The notes: generated by a model not told the origin, from the letters alone. DNA of 64,000 bases from Stenotrophomonas maltophilia (GCF_006974125.1 NZ_CP037858.1:930001-994000); one strand, 5' to 3'; shown: positions 17,737 through 27,090, numbered from the stretch's first letter. A program made the numbers and translations.

Positions 17737-18716
17737 GCCATTGGCTGCCGCTGCTGGCCGGGCTGGTTGCTGCGCTGATGGCAGCGCTGGTGCTGTGGCC
17801 GTTGCGCCACCACGGTCGTCGTGGTTTCGCGGTGGGCGTGATTGCGCTCGGCGTGGCCGGCGCCTGCCTTTACCTTCTGGTCGGTGATCCACGTGCTGCG
17901 CAGGTGCAGCCGCCGCCGTCGGTGGCCACCCTGCGCGATGGCGTGCAGGCCCTGCAGGATGCGTTGAAGCGTGACCCACAGCGGGCCGATGGCTGGACCC
18001 TGCTGGGTCGTTCGCAGGCCGAACTGGGCAATACCTCAGCTGCGGCGGACGCGTTCGCGCGTGCCGCAGCATTGGCACCGGATGATCCGGGCGTACTGGT
18101 GGAAGCCGCACAGGCACGTGCGCAGGCCGATGCCGGCAAGCAGTTCGATGACACCGCAATGGCATGGCTGCAGCAGGCGCGCACGCTGGCACCCGATGCC
18201 GAGCGCACCAGCTGGCTGCTGGGCATCGCCCTGCGCCAGCGGGGCCGGAATGCCGAAGCCGCCGACGTCTGGAGCAGCCTGCTGCCGCGACTGGAGCCGG
18301 GTGCCGCGCAGGCACTGCAGGCGCAGATCGCCATCGCCCGCGAAGCCGCAGGCCAGACGCCAGGTACTGCCCCTGCGGCGGCGGCACTGCTGCAGGTACG
18401 CGTGCAGCTGCCTGCAATGAAGGCGAACGAGTGGCCAGCCAGCACCCAGGTGTTCGTGCTGGCCCGCGCCGTGGGTGGACCGCCGATGCCGGTGGCCGCT
18501 CGCAAGCTGCCGCTGGCCGGCTTCCCGGCCACGGTCGGGCTGGGCGACGGTGACAGTCCGATGCCAACCGCACCGCTGTCGGCACATCGCGAGGTGGAAG
18601 TGCTGGCACGCATCTCGCGTACCGGTAGCGCCAACCGCAGCGAGGGCGACCTGCAGAGCGTGCCGGTGAAGGTGAGCCTGCCGCATGACGGCCTGGTGGA
18701 GCTGCGGTTCCCGTAA
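17730..18716 (+). CDS. ccmI: Cytochrome c maturation protein CcmI (CycH)
   Basis: CcmI holds apocytochrome c for the heme lyase. The 328 residues start with two membrane helices (about 7-25 and 36-53), then TPR repeats at about 80-200 (AGGPD-like helices such as DGWTLLGRSQAELGNTSAAADAFARAAAL), then a C-terminal beta domain. AGGAGA lies upstream of ATG 17730. This is the last gene of the nine-gene ccm operon. Confidence 0.92.
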   Translation: MVSHWLPLLAGLVAALMAALVLWPLRHHGRRGFAVGVIALGVAGACLYLLVGDPRAAQVQPPPSVATLRDGVQALQDALKRDPQRADGWTLLGRSQAELGNTSAAADAFARAAALAPDDPGVLVEAAQARAQADAGKQFDDTAMAWLQQARTLAPDAERTSWLLGIALRQRGRNAEAADVWSSLLPRLEPGAAQALQAQIAIAREAAGQTPGTAPAAAALLQVRVQLPAMKANEWPASTQVFVLARAVGGPPMPVAARKLPLAGFPATVGLGDGDSPMPTAPLSAHREVEVLARISRTGSANRSEGDLQSVPVKVSLPHDGLVELRFP

Positions 18717-18735
18717 ATCCCGTGCCGCTGCGCTC

Positions 18736-18757
18736 GCCGGGCATGGCCCGGCGGATG
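18736..18757. repeat. Degenerate SMAG-like palindrome
   Basis: CGCCGGGCATGGCCCGGCG has the same core as other SMAG copies in the window (42819-42842, 54012-54074) but lacks a clean GTAG head. It lies between ccmI and metX. Confidence 0.5.
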
Positions 18758-18776
18758 CATGCGTACCCACCACCGG

Positions 18777-18782
18777 TAGAAT
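18777..18782 (+). promoter_or_regulatory. -10 box of a probable leaderless metX transcript
   Basis: TAGAAT ends six bases before the metX ATG, so transcription would begin at or next to the start codon. No Shine-Dalgarno is present. No clear -35 box is seen. Confidence 0.5.
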
Positions 18783-18788
18783 GCCCGC

Positions 18789-19901
18789 ATGACTGAATTC
18801 ATCCCGCCCGGCAGCCGCTTCCACGCCCTGCCCTCGCCCTTCCCGTTCAAGCGCGGCGGCGCCCTGCACGGCGCGCGCGTGGCCTATGAAACCTGGGGAA
18901 CACTGGCGGCCGACGCAGGCAACGCGATCCTGATCGTGACCGGCCTTTCGCCGGATGCGCACGCAGCGGCCAACGACGCCGATCCGGCGCCGGGCTGGTG
19001 GGAAGGCATGGTTGGTCCCGGTAAGCCGATCGATACCGACCGCTGGTTCGTGGTCTGCGTGAACTCGCTGGGCAGCTGCAAAGGCTCCACCGGCCCCGCT
19101 TCGCTCAATCCGACCACAGGCGAACCGTATCGCCTCGACTTCCCCGAGCTGTCGATCGAAGACGGCGCGCGCGCCGCGATCGAAGTCGTGCGTGCCCTGG
19201 GCATCGAACAGCTGGCCTGCGTGGTCGGCAATTCGATGGGCGGCATGACCGCACTGGCCGTGCTGATGCTGCACCCGGGCATCGCGCGCAGCCACGTCAA
19301 CATTTCCGGCAGTGCGCAGGCGCTTCCCTTCTCGATCGCGATCCGTTCGCTGCAGCGCGAGGCGATCCGTCTTGATCCGCGCTGGAACGGTGGCCACTAC
19401 GACGATGCCGAATACCCCGAGTCCGGCATGCGCATGGCGCGCAAGTTGGGCGTGATCACCTACCGCTCCGCCCTGGAATGGGATGGCCGCTTCGGCCGTG
19501 TGCGGCTGGATTCGGACCAGACCGATGACGATCCGTTCGGCCTGGAATTCCAGGTGGAAAGCTATCTGGAAGGCCACGCACGGCGCTTCGTGCGTTTCTT
19601 CGATCCCAACTGCTATCTGTACCTCAGCCGCTCGATGGACTGGTTCGACCTGGCTGAGTATGCCGACGGCGACGTGCTGGCCGGGCTGGCGAAGATCCGG
19701 GTGGAGAAGGCGCTGGCGATCGGCGCCAACACCGACATCCTGTTCCCGGTGCAGCAGCAGCAACAGGTCGCCGACGGCCTCCGTGCCGGCGGCGCCGATG
19801 CGCGCTTCATCGGCCTGGAGTCGCCGCAGGGCCACGATGCCTTCCTCGTCGATTTCGAGCGTTTCGGCCCGGCCGTGCGCGGCTTCCTCGACGCGCTGTA
19901 A
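18789..19901 (+). CDS. metX: MetX-like acyltransferase, probably serine O-succinyltransferase
   Basis: The 370-residue alpha/beta-hydrolase has a complete triad: Ser149 (GNSMGG), Asp316 (NTDILFP) and His349 (GHDAFLV). It belongs to the MetX homoserine O-acetyltransferase family. Xanthomonadaceae members have been reassigned as L-serine O-succinyltransferases that feed cysteine synthesis; this gene shows features of that group (GNSMGG rather than GGCMGG; LGSCKGSTGPAS). I therefore favour succinylation of serine, but substrate choice is inferred from lineage and motif. The start has no ribosome site and a -10 box six bases upstream, so the mRNA may be leaderless. Confidence 0.88.
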   Translation: MTEFIPPGSRFHALPSPFPFKRGGALHGARVAYETWGTLAADAGNAILIVTGLSPDAHAAANDADPAPGWWEGMVGPGKPIDTDRWFVVCVNSLGSCKGSTGPASLNPTTGEPYRLDFPELSIEDGARAAIEVVRALGIEQLACVVGNSMGGMTALAVLMLHPGIARSHVNISGSAQALPFSIAIRSLQREAIRLDPRWNGGHYDDAEYPESGMRMARKLGVITYRSALEWDGRFGRVRLDSDQTDDDPFGLEFQVESYLEGHARRFVRFFDPNCYLYLSRSMDWFDLAEYADGDVLAGLAKIRVEKALAIGANTDILFPVQQQQQVADGLRAGGADARFIGLESPQGHDAFLVDFERFGPAVRGFLDAL

Positions 19902-20246
19902 GTGGCATGGCGGCGTAATCTCGCGCTGGCCGCGTTCGGCGCGTTGGTCGCGCTGATGATCAGCGGCGTGCTGCCACTGTGGCTGGGTGGTTGGTGCCTG
20001 CTGGCCAGCGCGGTGTCGTTCGGCCTGTACGGCCACGACAAGCGTGCGGCGCAGCGAAAGCAGTCGCGCATTCCCGAGCGCACATTGCAGTTGCTGGCCT
20101 TTGCCGGCGGTTGGCCTGGCGCGCTGCTGGGCCAGGCGATGTTCCGCCACAAGCACCGCAAAGCCGCGTTCCAGTGGGTGTTCTGGCTGTGCGTGCTGGC
20201 CAACGTGGCCTCGATCGCGGTGATGCTGCGCGAGTTCTCGCGGTAA
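19902..20246 (+). CDS. DUF1294 family membrane protein
   Basis: The 114 residues hold three or four membrane helices and the family signature YGHDKRAAQRKQSRIPERTLQLLAFAGGWPGALLGQAMFRHKHRKAAFQ. The function of DUF1294 proteins is not known; some carry an extra cold-shock domain, which is absent here. GTG 19902 directly follows the metX stop codon, so it is probably cotranscribed with metX. Confidence 0.88.
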   Translation: MAWRRNLALAAFGALVALMISGVLPLWLGGWCLLASAVSFGLYGHDKRAAQRKQSRIPERTLQLLAFAGGWPGALLGQAMFRHKHRKAAFQWVFWLCVLANVASIAVMLREFSR

Positions 20247-20258
20247 CCGTTCGAACCG

Positions 20259-20333
20259 GTAGTGCCGGCCGCTGGCCGGCAATCACGTATCGGTGTGAAG
20301 CCCATGAGGTTGCCGGCCAGCGGCCGGCACTAC
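20259..20333. repeat. Pair of SMAG palindromes in inverted orientation
   Basis: A GTAG-headed CCGGCC-type palindrome at 20259 faces its mirror copy ending at 20333. It fills the gap between the convergent DUF1294 and cydC genes and may terminate both transcripts. Confidence 0.92.
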
Positions 20334-20336
20334 CAT

Positions 20337-22010
20337 TCACGTTTCCCGCGCCAGGACGCCGTCACGCAGGCGGTACTGCGCATCGACCACGCCTTCGGGC
20401 AGGTCGTCGTGGGTGATCATCAACAGGCTGCGCCCGTCCAGCAACCCGGAAAGGTCCTGCAGCAACGCACGTGCGGTATCCACATCCAGGCCTTCGGTCG
20501 GTTCGTCCAGCAGCAGGATCGGCGCATTGCGCAGCAGCGCACGCGCCAGCGCCAGACGTCGTGCCTGGCCGGCCGACATCGTCGCGCCGTTCTCGCCCAC
20601 CCAGGTCTGCAGGCCGCCGTTGCGCTCGGCCCATTCGCCCAGGCGCACGCGACGCAGCACCGCCCACAACGCTGCGTCGCTGGCATCGGGATCACCCAAT
20701 CGCAGGTTCTCGGCCACACTGCCGGCAAACACCGGCGCGTTCTGCGGCAGCCACGCCAGTTGCCGGTGCCAGTCGGCCTGGGCGAAATCACGCAGATCGC
20801 GGCCACCGTAGGTCAGCCGTCCCTGCTGCGGATCCCATAGCCGCAACAGCAGGCTCGACAGCGTGGTCTTGCCGCTGCCGCTGTCGCCGCGAATCGCGAT
20901 GCGCTCGCCCGGCGCCAGGGTCAGCTGCAGGCCGGACAACACCGGCCGCGCTGCACCCGGCCACTGGAAATGCACGTCATCCCAATGCACGCGCGCGGCC
21001 TGCGGCACCGCCTGCGGCGCCTGCGGATCCTCCACCGTCGGCGGTTGCTCGACGATGGCCTGCAGGCGATCGGCGGCGATGCGCCCGGACTGCAGCGACT
21101 GCCAGGCCAGGCCCATGCCCGCCCACAGTTCGATCAGTGCCACGGTAAGGAACACCAGGCCCGCCGCCATTTCCGGCGGAATGCGCTGCTGTTCGGCCGC
21201 ATGCAGGGCCAGTGCCAGCATCGCCACCAGCCCCAGCCCGGCGACCAGGCCATGCAGGGTCGAGGCCGCGATCAGGCGCCAGCGCCGACGGCGATCCCGA
21301 GAAGCCAGCTGCTTGGCAGCCACGCGCACCTTCAACTGCCACGCTGCATCGGCGTGCAACGCGGCCAGGTCACCCGCGCCTTCCAGTCCTTCGAAGGCCG
21401 CGGTACGCAGGGCAGCGCGATGCGCGGCACGGTCCGCCTCTTCATCGTCGTGGCCACGCACGCCCAGCCACGGCACGCCGAAGGCGATCAGCAAGGCGAG
21501 CACCGCCAGCAGCACCGCGGCCGCCGGCAGGATCAGCGCCGCCGATACAACCGCCACCAGCGTCAGCGCACCCAATGCCACCAGCGGCCCGATCGCACGC
21601 ACCAGCAGGCCATCCACCTCATTGATGTCACCCAGCAGGCGTGCCAGCAGTTCGCCGGTACGCGTGGCACCCAACCGCGCCGGTGCGAGTGGCAGCGCGC
21701 GGCGGAAGAACCACACGCGCAGATCGCGGGCGATGCGCAGCGTGGCATCGTGACCGACCAGCTTTTCGAAGTAGCGCGACACGATGCGCGCCATGGTCAA
21801 GCCGCGGATACCCGCCGATGGCGAGAAGAAATTGAATCCCTGCCCCAGGCCCGCCGCACCGGCCAGCGCGGCTGCAGTGAGGAAACCACCGGACAGGCCC
21901 AGCAGTGCGGTGCCTGCCAGCATCGTGGTCCACAGCAGCAGCACGGTCAGCAACAGGCGCGGACGATGGCGGAGGAACACGGCGCGCAGCGAATCGGGCG
22001 AACGGCTCAT
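20337..22010 (-). CDS. cydC: ABC exporter CydC, cytochrome bd assembly
   Basis: CydC pairs with CydD in the inner-membrane exporter that moves reduced thiols or heme to the periplasm, needed for cytochrome bd and c assembly. The 557 residues have a six-helix membrane domain, Walker A GDSGSGKTT (about 365), the signature [15 protein letters not shown] and Walker B ILLLDEPTEGLD. Its ATG overlaps the cydD stop (ATGA). Confidence 0.93.
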   Translation of the reverse strand: MSRSPDSLRAVFLRHRPRLLLTVLLLWTTMLAGTALLGLSGGFLTAAALAGAAGLGQGFNFFSPSAGIRGLTMARIVSRYFEKLVGHDATLRIARDLRVWFFRRALPLAPARLGATRTGELLARLLGDINEVDGLLVRAIGPLVALGALTLVAVVSAALILPAAAVLLAVLALLIAFGVPWLGVRGHDDEEADRAAHRAALRTAAFEGLEGAGDLAALHADAAWQLKVRVAAKQLASRDRRRRWRLIAASTLHGLVAGLGLVAMLALALHAAEQQRIPPEMAAGLVFLTVALIELWAGMGLAWQSLQSGRIAADRLQAIVEQPPTVEDPQAPQAVPQAARVHWDDVHFQWPGAARPVLSGLQLTLAPGERIAIRGDSGSGKTTLSSLLLRLWDPQQGRLTYGGRDLRDFAQADWHRQLAWLPQNAPVFAGSVAENLRLGDPDASDAALWAVLRRVRLGEWAERNGGLQTWVGENGATMSAGQARRLALARALLRNAPILLLDEPTEGLDVDTARALLQDLSGLLDGRSLLMITHDDLPEGVVDAQYRLRDGVLARET

Positions 22011-23752
22011 GCGCGCACCGCCTGTGACGGTTCCACCAGGCGGCCTTCCGGCAACAGCAGGCAGCGGTCGGCCCAGGCGATCACCGCCGGGCTGTGGGTG
22101 GCGACCACCACGCTGCGCCCGCGGGCATAGGCGGCCAGGCTGCGCAGCAGCGCGGCTTCGGTATCGGCATCGAGGAACGCAGTGGGTTCGTCCAGCAGCA
22201 GCACCTGCGGGTCGCGCAGCAGCAGGCGGGCCAGGCCGATGCGGCGTGCTTCACCACCGGACAGACCGAAGCCGCGCTCACCGATCACAGTATCCAGTCC
22301 CTGCGGCAGGCGCTGCGCGAACTGCAGCACCTGCGAGGCCTCGGCCACTGCGCGCAACCGCGCATCGCTGGCACCGGGATCGGCCAGGCGCAGGTTGTCG
22401 GCAATGCTGCCGTGGAACAGGTACGGGCGCTGGCTTGCATAGGCCACCTGCACACCAGGACGCAGCTGCAGTTTGCCGGCACGCGGCGGCAGCCAGCCGG
22501 CCAGCGCTTCCAGCAGCGTGCTTTTGCCGGACCCGCTGGGGCCGACCAGGGCCAGCCGTTGGCCCGGTTCCAGCAGCACATCCAGATCCTGCAGCACATC
22601 GTGCGGCGCACCCAGCGGGCGCAGCACCAGCCCCTGCGCCTGCAGCGGCGGCAGGGCAGCCTCGGCCGGTTCCACCGCCAGCGGTGCAACCTCGCTTTCG
22701 ATCAAGCCCTGCTCCTCGGGCAGCGACTGCAGCAGGCGCTCTACTTCGGCGGCAGCGGCCAGTGCATTGGCACGGTCGTGGTAATGCGCGGCCAACCGCC
22801 GCAGCGGCGCGTAGAACTCCGGTGCCAGCAGCAGGCAGAACAGGCCCGCGCCCAACGTCGGCACCATCGAATGCAGCGACATCATGCCCAGGTAGCTCAG
22901 GCCCAGGTACAACGCGACCATTGCCACGCTCACCGAGGCGAAGAATTCCAGTACCGTGGACGACAGGAAGGCGATGCGCAGCACCTTCAGGGTGCGCACG
23001 CGCACCCCTTCGGCGGCGGCCTCGATACCTTCCAGCTCGGCCTCGCCACGGCCATACAGGCGCAGCAGGCCCAGGCCCTTGATGCGATCAGCGAAGTGGC
23101 CGCTCATCCGCGCCAGTTCGCCCAGCTGCGCGCGCCCGGCGGCTTCGGCGCCCCAGCCCACCAGCATCATGAAGAACGGCACCAGTGGCGCGGTGAACAG
23201 CAGGATCAGCGCCACCACCCAGTCCACCCAGGCCACCGCGGCCAGGATCAGCAGTGGCACCACCACCACTTCGGTGCGCACCGGCAGGAAGCCACTGTAA
23301 TAGCTCTCGATCGCATCGCCGTGATGCAGCATCAGTTCGCCCAGCTCACCGGTGCGGCGTTGCCGCAGCCACAGCGGGCCATGCCCGAGCAGTCGCGCGA
23401 ACACGCGCTCGCGCAGGGCCAGCCGCGCGGCATCGGCCACATCACCGGCAGCCGCCTGGGTGGCACTGCCCAGCAACGTGCGCACGACCAGGATCGCCGC
23501 CAGCCCACCCAGCACCGGCAGGCCCGATGCCAACGGCGCGCGCTCTACCAGCACCTGCTGCACCAGCCAGGCAATGGCGGCAGCCTGGCCGATCAGCAGC
23601 GCTCCGGACAGGCTGATGCACAGCGCCGCCAGGCGCTGGCGGCCTCGAGCGGCGCGCGCCAGATCAGCCAGCCAGGCCGCGCGTACGCGCCGCTGGCGGG
23701 CGGTTTCAGCTTCCGGGGAAAGGCCGTCAGGGGTCGTTTCGGCAGCGCTCAA
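22007..23752 (-). CDS. cydD: ABC exporter CydD, cytochrome bd assembly
   Basis: CydD is the partner of CydC. The 581-residue protein has six membrane segments, Walker A GPSGSGKSTLLEAL, the signature GLSGGEARRIGLARLLL and Walker B VLLLDEPTAFLD. The start is TTG 23752 with a poor ribosome site, so it is uncertain by a few codons. TACAAT on the minus strand at 23785-23790 may be a -10 box. It diverges from cydA across a 228-bp region with an FNR-type box. Confidence 0.92.
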   Translation of the reverse strand: MSAAETTPDGLSPEAETARQRRVRAAWLADLARAARGRQRLAALCISLSGALLIGQAAAIAWLVQQVLVERAPLASGLPVLGGLAAILVVRTLLGSATQAAAGDVADAARLALRERVFARLLGHGPLWLRQRRTGELGELMLHHGDAIESYYSGFLPVRTEVVVVPLLILAAVAWVDWVVALILLFTAPLVPFFMMLVGWGAEAAGRAQLGELARMSGHFADRIKGLGLLRLYGRGEAELEGIEAAAEGVRVRTLKVLRIAFLSSTVLEFFASVSVAMVALYLGLSYLGMMSLHSMVPTLGAGLFCLLLAPEFYAPLRRLAAHYHDRANALAAAAEVERLLQSLPEEQGLIESEVAPLAVEPAEAALPPLQAQGLVLRPLGAPHDVLQDLDVLLEPGQRLALVGPSGSGKSTLLEALAGWLPPRAGKLQLRPGVQVAYASQRPYLFHGSIADNLRLADPGASDARLRAVAEASQVLQFAQRLPQGLDTVIGERGFGLSGGEARRIGLARLLLRDPQVLLLDEPTAFLDADTEAALLRSLAAYARGRSVVVATHSPAVIAWADRCLLLPEGRLVEPSQAVRA

Positions 23753-23876
23753 GGGGTCTTCACGGGCATCGGGGGAGACACGGCATTGTAGGCGCAGGCA
23801 ACAGCCCGCCCCTGCGGCCGGCGGTCGCAGTCTTCATCAGGTTGGCATACGATCAACCGGGGCACCTGTTCATACA

Positions 23877-23890
23877 TTGATCTGGATCAA
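23877..23890. promoter_or_regulatory. FNR/ANR-type box upstream of cydABX
   Basis: TTGATCTGGATCAA is a perfect match to the FNR consensus TTGAT-N4-ATCAA. Its centre lies about 97 bp before the cydA start. If it acts at -41.5, transcription would start near 23925, leaving a leader of about 55 bases. It is also 125 bp from cydD and might control both directions. Confidence 0.85.
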
Positions 23891-23980
23891 GGCTGTTTGA
23901 AGTAGTCGGTCACATCATTCACGTCGTAGACCACCCTTCCCGCCACCTGCAACGGCACTATCCAACGAGGTAGCCAGGCC

Positions 23981-25570
23981 ATGATTGATCAGACAGTCGT
24001 AGAACTGTCGCGGCTGCAATTCGCGCTGACCGCGATGTACCACTTCCTATTCGTACCGCTCACCCTCGGCCTGTCCTTCATGGTGGCCATCATGGAGAGC
24101 GTGTACGTGATGACCGGCAAGGAGATCTGGCGCAGGATGACCCTGTTCTGGGGCGTCCTGTTCGGCATCAACTTCGCCATGGGTGTTGCCACCGGCATCG
24201 TCATGGAATTCCAGTTCGGCATGAACTGGTCCTACTACAGCCACTACGTGGGTGACATCTTCGGTGCGCCGCTGGCGATCGAAGGCCTGATGGCATTCTT
24301 CCTGGAAGCCACCTTCGTCGGCCTGTTCTTCTTCGGCTGGAACCGCCTGAGCAAGGTCAAGCACCTCATGGTGACCTGGCTGATGGCGCTGGGTACCAAC
24401 CTGTCGGCGATCTGGATCCTGATCGCCAACGGCTGGATGCAGAACCCGACCGGTGCGGTGTTCAACCCGGAAACCATGCGCATGGAAGTCGTCGACTTCA
24501 TGGCCGTGGTGTTCAATCCGGTGGCACAGGCCAAGTTCGTGCATACCGTCAGTGCCGGCTACGTGACCGGTGCGGTGTTCGTGATGGCGATCAGTGCCCT
24601 GTTCCTGCTGCGCAACAAGCACAAGGACCTGGCCCGTCGTTCGTTCGCGGTGGCGGCTGCGTTCGGCCTGCTGTCCTCGCTGTCGGTGGTGGTGCTGGGT
24701 GACGAGAGCGGTTACGCCGCCAGCGAACACCAGAAGATGAAGCTGGCCGCGATCGAAGCGATGTGGGAAACCGAGCGTGCACCGGCCGACTTCACCGCCT
24801 TCGGCATCCCGAACCAGGAAACCCACCAGAACGACTACGCGGTGAAGATCCCGTACCTGATGGGCCTGATCGCCACCCGTTCGTTGAACCAGCCGATTCC
24901 GGGCATCCTGGAACTGGTCGAGCGCGCCGAACACCGCGTGCGCGGCGGCCAGCTGGCCTACGGTGCATTGGAACGCCTGCGCGCCAACAAGAACGACGTT
25001 GAAGCACGCGAGATGTTCGACCGCCACTGGCAGGACCTGGGCCACGGCCTGCTGCTCAAGCGCTACCGCGACGACATCCTCAACGCCACCCCGCAGGAAA
25101 TCTCGCAGGCGGCGATGGACACCGTGCCGCGCGTGATGCCGCTGTTCTGGACCTTCCGCGTGATGGCCGGTCTCGGCTTCTACTTGATCGCGTTCTTCGC
25201 GCTGGCCTTCTACTACTCCTGCCGCAACAACTTCCAGGACAAGCGCTGGTTCCTGCGCCTGGCCCTGTGGACGCTGCCGGCGCCGTGGATCGCGATCGAG
25301 TGCGGCTGGTTCGTGGCCGAGTACGGTCGCCAGCCGTGGGCGGTGGATGGCGTGCTGCCGACCTTCTATGCGGCATCGGGCCTGGCCCTGCACGAAATCG
25401 TGCTGACCCTGGCCGGCTTCACCGCGATCTACACCGCGCTGATCGTGGTCGAGATCAAGCTGATGCTCAAGGCGATCCGCAAGGGTCCGGACGAGGTGCT
25501 GCCGTCGCTGCAGTCCCCCCAGCCGCATGCTTCCCACAATGCCTCGGCGCCGGCCGCCGGCCAGGCCTGA
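23981..25570 (+). CDS. cydA: Cytochrome bd ubiquinol oxidase subunit I
   Basis: CydA holds hemes b558, b595 and d and oxidises quinol while reducing oxygen to water. The 529-residue protein (E. coli 522) carries the heme ligand His21 (MYHFLFVPL), the quinol-site Q-loop (about 250-380), and the GRQPW motif (EYGRQPWAVDG). About nine membrane helices are present. AACGAGGT lies upstream of the ATG. The FNR box points to induction at low oxygen. Confidence 0.96.
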   Translation: MIDQTVVELSRLQFALTAMYHFLFVPLTLGLSFMVAIMESVYVMTGKEIWRRMTLFWGVLFGINFAMGVATGIVMEFQFGMNWSYYSHYVGDIFGAPLAIEGLMAFFLEATFVGLFFFGWNRLSKVKHLMVTWLMALGTNLSAIWILIANGWMQNPTGAVFNPETMRMEVVDFMAVVFNPVAQAKFVHTVSAGYVTGAVFVMAISALFLLRNKHKDLARRSFAVAAAFGLLSSLSVVVLGDESGYAASEHQKMKLAAIEAMWETERAPADFTAFGIPNQETHQNDYAVKIPYLMGLIATRSLNQPIPGILELVERAEHRVRGGQLAYGALERLRANKNDVEAREMFDRHWQDLGHGLLLKRYRDDILNATPQEISQAAMDTVPRVMPLFWTFRVMAGLGFYLIAFFALAFYYSCRNNFQDKRWFLRLALWTLPAPWIAIECGWFVAEYGRQPWAVDGVLPTFYAASGLALHEIVLTLAGFTAIYTALIVVEIKLMLKAIRKGPDEVLPSLQSPQPHASHNASAPAAGQA

Positions 25571-25585
25571 GGCAGGAGAACCAAG

Positions 25586-26737
25586 ATGGATTTCATTCTT
25601 CTGGACTACACCACGCTGCGCGTGATCTGGTGGCTGCTGCTCGGCATCCTGCTGATCGGTTTCGCCGTGATGGACGGTTTCGACCTGGGCGTGGGCACCC
25701 TGCTGCCCTTCGTTGCCCGCAATGACGCCGAGCGCCGGCTGGTGATCAACACCATCGGCCCGGTCTGGGAAGGCAACCAGGTGTGGCTGGTGCTCGGTGG
25801 CGGTGCGATCTTCGCCGCCTGGCCGCCGCTGTATGCGGTCAGCTTCTCCGGCTTCTACCTGGCGATGTTCGTGATCCTGTTCGCCCTGATCCTGCGTCCG
25901 GTCGGCTTCAAGTTCCGCAGCAAGATGCCGAGCGAGCGCTGGCGCAACACCTGGGACTGGGCGCTGTTCATCGGCGGCTTCATCCCGGCGCTGATCATGG
26001 GCGTGGCGGTGGGCAACGTACTGCTGGGCGTGCCGTTCCACTTCGATGACAGCATGCGCATCTTCTACACCGGCTCGTTCTTCGGCCTGCTGATGCCCTT
26101 CGCACTGTTGGCCGGCCTGCTCAGCGTGTCCATGCTGGTCGCCCACGGTGCCGCCATGCTGGTACTGAAGACCGACGGCCCGGTGGCCGAACGTGCAGCC
26201 CGCTTTGGCAGCATCGCTGCGATCATCGCCTTCGTGCTGTTCGCCGTGGGCGGCGCATGGGTGGCCTTCGGCCTGCCGGGGTACCAGATCACCTCGCAGG
26301 TGGTCACAGATGGCGCCACCAATCCGCTGCTGAAGACCGCCGAACTCGGCGCCGCCGGTGGCTGGATGCGCAACTACAGCACGATACCGGCCACGATCCT
26401 GGCCCCACTGCTCGGCCTGGCGGGCCTGCTGGCCAGCGCGGTGCTGCTGCGTGCCCGTCGTGGTGGCCTGGCCTTCATCGCCTCCGGTGCGGCCATCGCC
26501 GGCATCATCCTGACCGTCGGCTTCGCCATCTTCCCGTTCCTGCTGCCGTCCTCCAGCCAGCCCACCTCCAGCCTGACCGTGTGGGACGCCTCGTCCAGCC
26601 ACCTGACCCTGTGGATCATGCTGCTGGCCACGGCGGTGTTCCTGCCGATCATCATCGGTTACACCACTTGGGTGTACCGCGTGCTGAAGGGCAAGACCAC
26701 CACCGAAGAGATGGGCAACAACCCCAACGCGTATTGA
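25586..26737 (+). CDS. cydB: Cytochrome bd ubiquinol oxidase subunit II
   Basis: CydB is the second large subunit. The 383 residues have about eight membrane helices, and motifs [15 protein letters not shown] and [24 protein letters not shown] are typical. It begins 15 bases after cydA with GGAG upstream. Confidence 0.96.
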   Translation: MDFILLDYTTLRVIWWLLLGILLIGFAVMDGFDLGVGTLLPFVARNDAERRLVINTIGPVWEGNQVWLVLGGGAIFAAWPPLYAVSFSGFYLAMFVILFALILRPVGFKFRSKMPSERWRNTWDWALFIGGFIPALIMGVAVGNVLLGVPFHFDDSMRIFYTGSFFGLLMPFALLAGLLSVSMLVAHGAAMLVLKTDGPVAERAARFGSIAAIIAFVLFAVGGAWVAFGLPGYQITSQVVTDGATNPLLKTAELGAAGGWMRNYSTIPATILAPLLGLAGLLASAVLLRARRGGLAFIASGAAIAGIILTVGFAIFPFLLPSSSQPTSSLTVWDASSSHLTLWIMLLATAVFLPIIIGYTTWVYRVLKGKTTTEEMGNNPNAY

Positions 26738-26748
26738 TTGCTTGCACG

Positions 26749-26774
26749 TGTGCCGGCCAACGGCCGGCACCTAC
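26749..26774 (-). repeat. SMAG palindrome inside the cydABX operon
   Basis: Read on the minus strand, GTAGGTGCCGGCCGTTGGCC is a SMAG copy. It lies between the cydB stop and the cydX ribosome site, so it becomes a hairpin in the operon mRNA. Confidence 0.85.
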
Positions 26775-26795
26775 CCGGAATGAAGGAGACTGATC

Positions 26796-26912
26796 ATGTG
26801 GTATTTCGCCTGGATTCTCGGTGCCGGCCTCGCCTCGACGGTGGCCATCCTCAACGGCATGTGGTTCGAAGCCCGCGAGCAGAACCGCATCGAGAAGGAA
26901 AATCGTCGCTGA
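26796..26912 (+). CDS. cydX: Cytochrome bd oxidase small subunit CydX
   Basis: CydX is a single-span subunit that stabilises the hemes of cytochrome bd. The 38 residues (MWYFAWILGAGLAS start, a helix to about 20, then MWFEAREQNRIEKE) match the family in length and pattern. AAGGAG lies 8 bases before the ATG. It is separated from cydB by 58 bases holding a SMAG palindrome. Confidence 0.93.
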   Translation: MWYFAWILGAGLASTVAILNGMWFEAREQNRIEKENRR

Positions 26913-26926
26913 GCTGTAAAAAAGCC

Positions 26927-26955
26927 TTGCCGCCTTGGCCTTCACACGGTATCTT
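26927..26955 (+). promoter_or_regulatory. Promoter of tRNA-Pro copy 1
   Basis: TTGCCG and TATCTT are spaced by exactly 17 bases and are followed by a GC-rich discriminator (AGGCGGCTCC), as in stringently controlled tRNA promoters. The second tRNA has the same design. Confidence 0.8.
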
Positions 26956-26967
26956 AGGCGGCTCCTT

Positions 26968-27044
<77 letters not shown>

Positions 27045-27061
27045 CTCACGTGGTCGCATTG

Positions 27062-27090
27062 AAGCCTGGTGAAGTCGTCCAGGCTTTTTT
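27062..27090 (+). terminator. Terminator of tRNA-Pro copy 1
   Basis: AAGCCTGG and CCAGGCTT form an 8-bp stem with a 9-base loop, followed by further Ts to 27090. Confidence 0.9.

Noticed and set aside
22094..23791. 565-codon plus-strand frame opposite cydD
   Set aside because: Gln/His/Arg-rich antisense of a clear ABC exporter; no recognisable fold.
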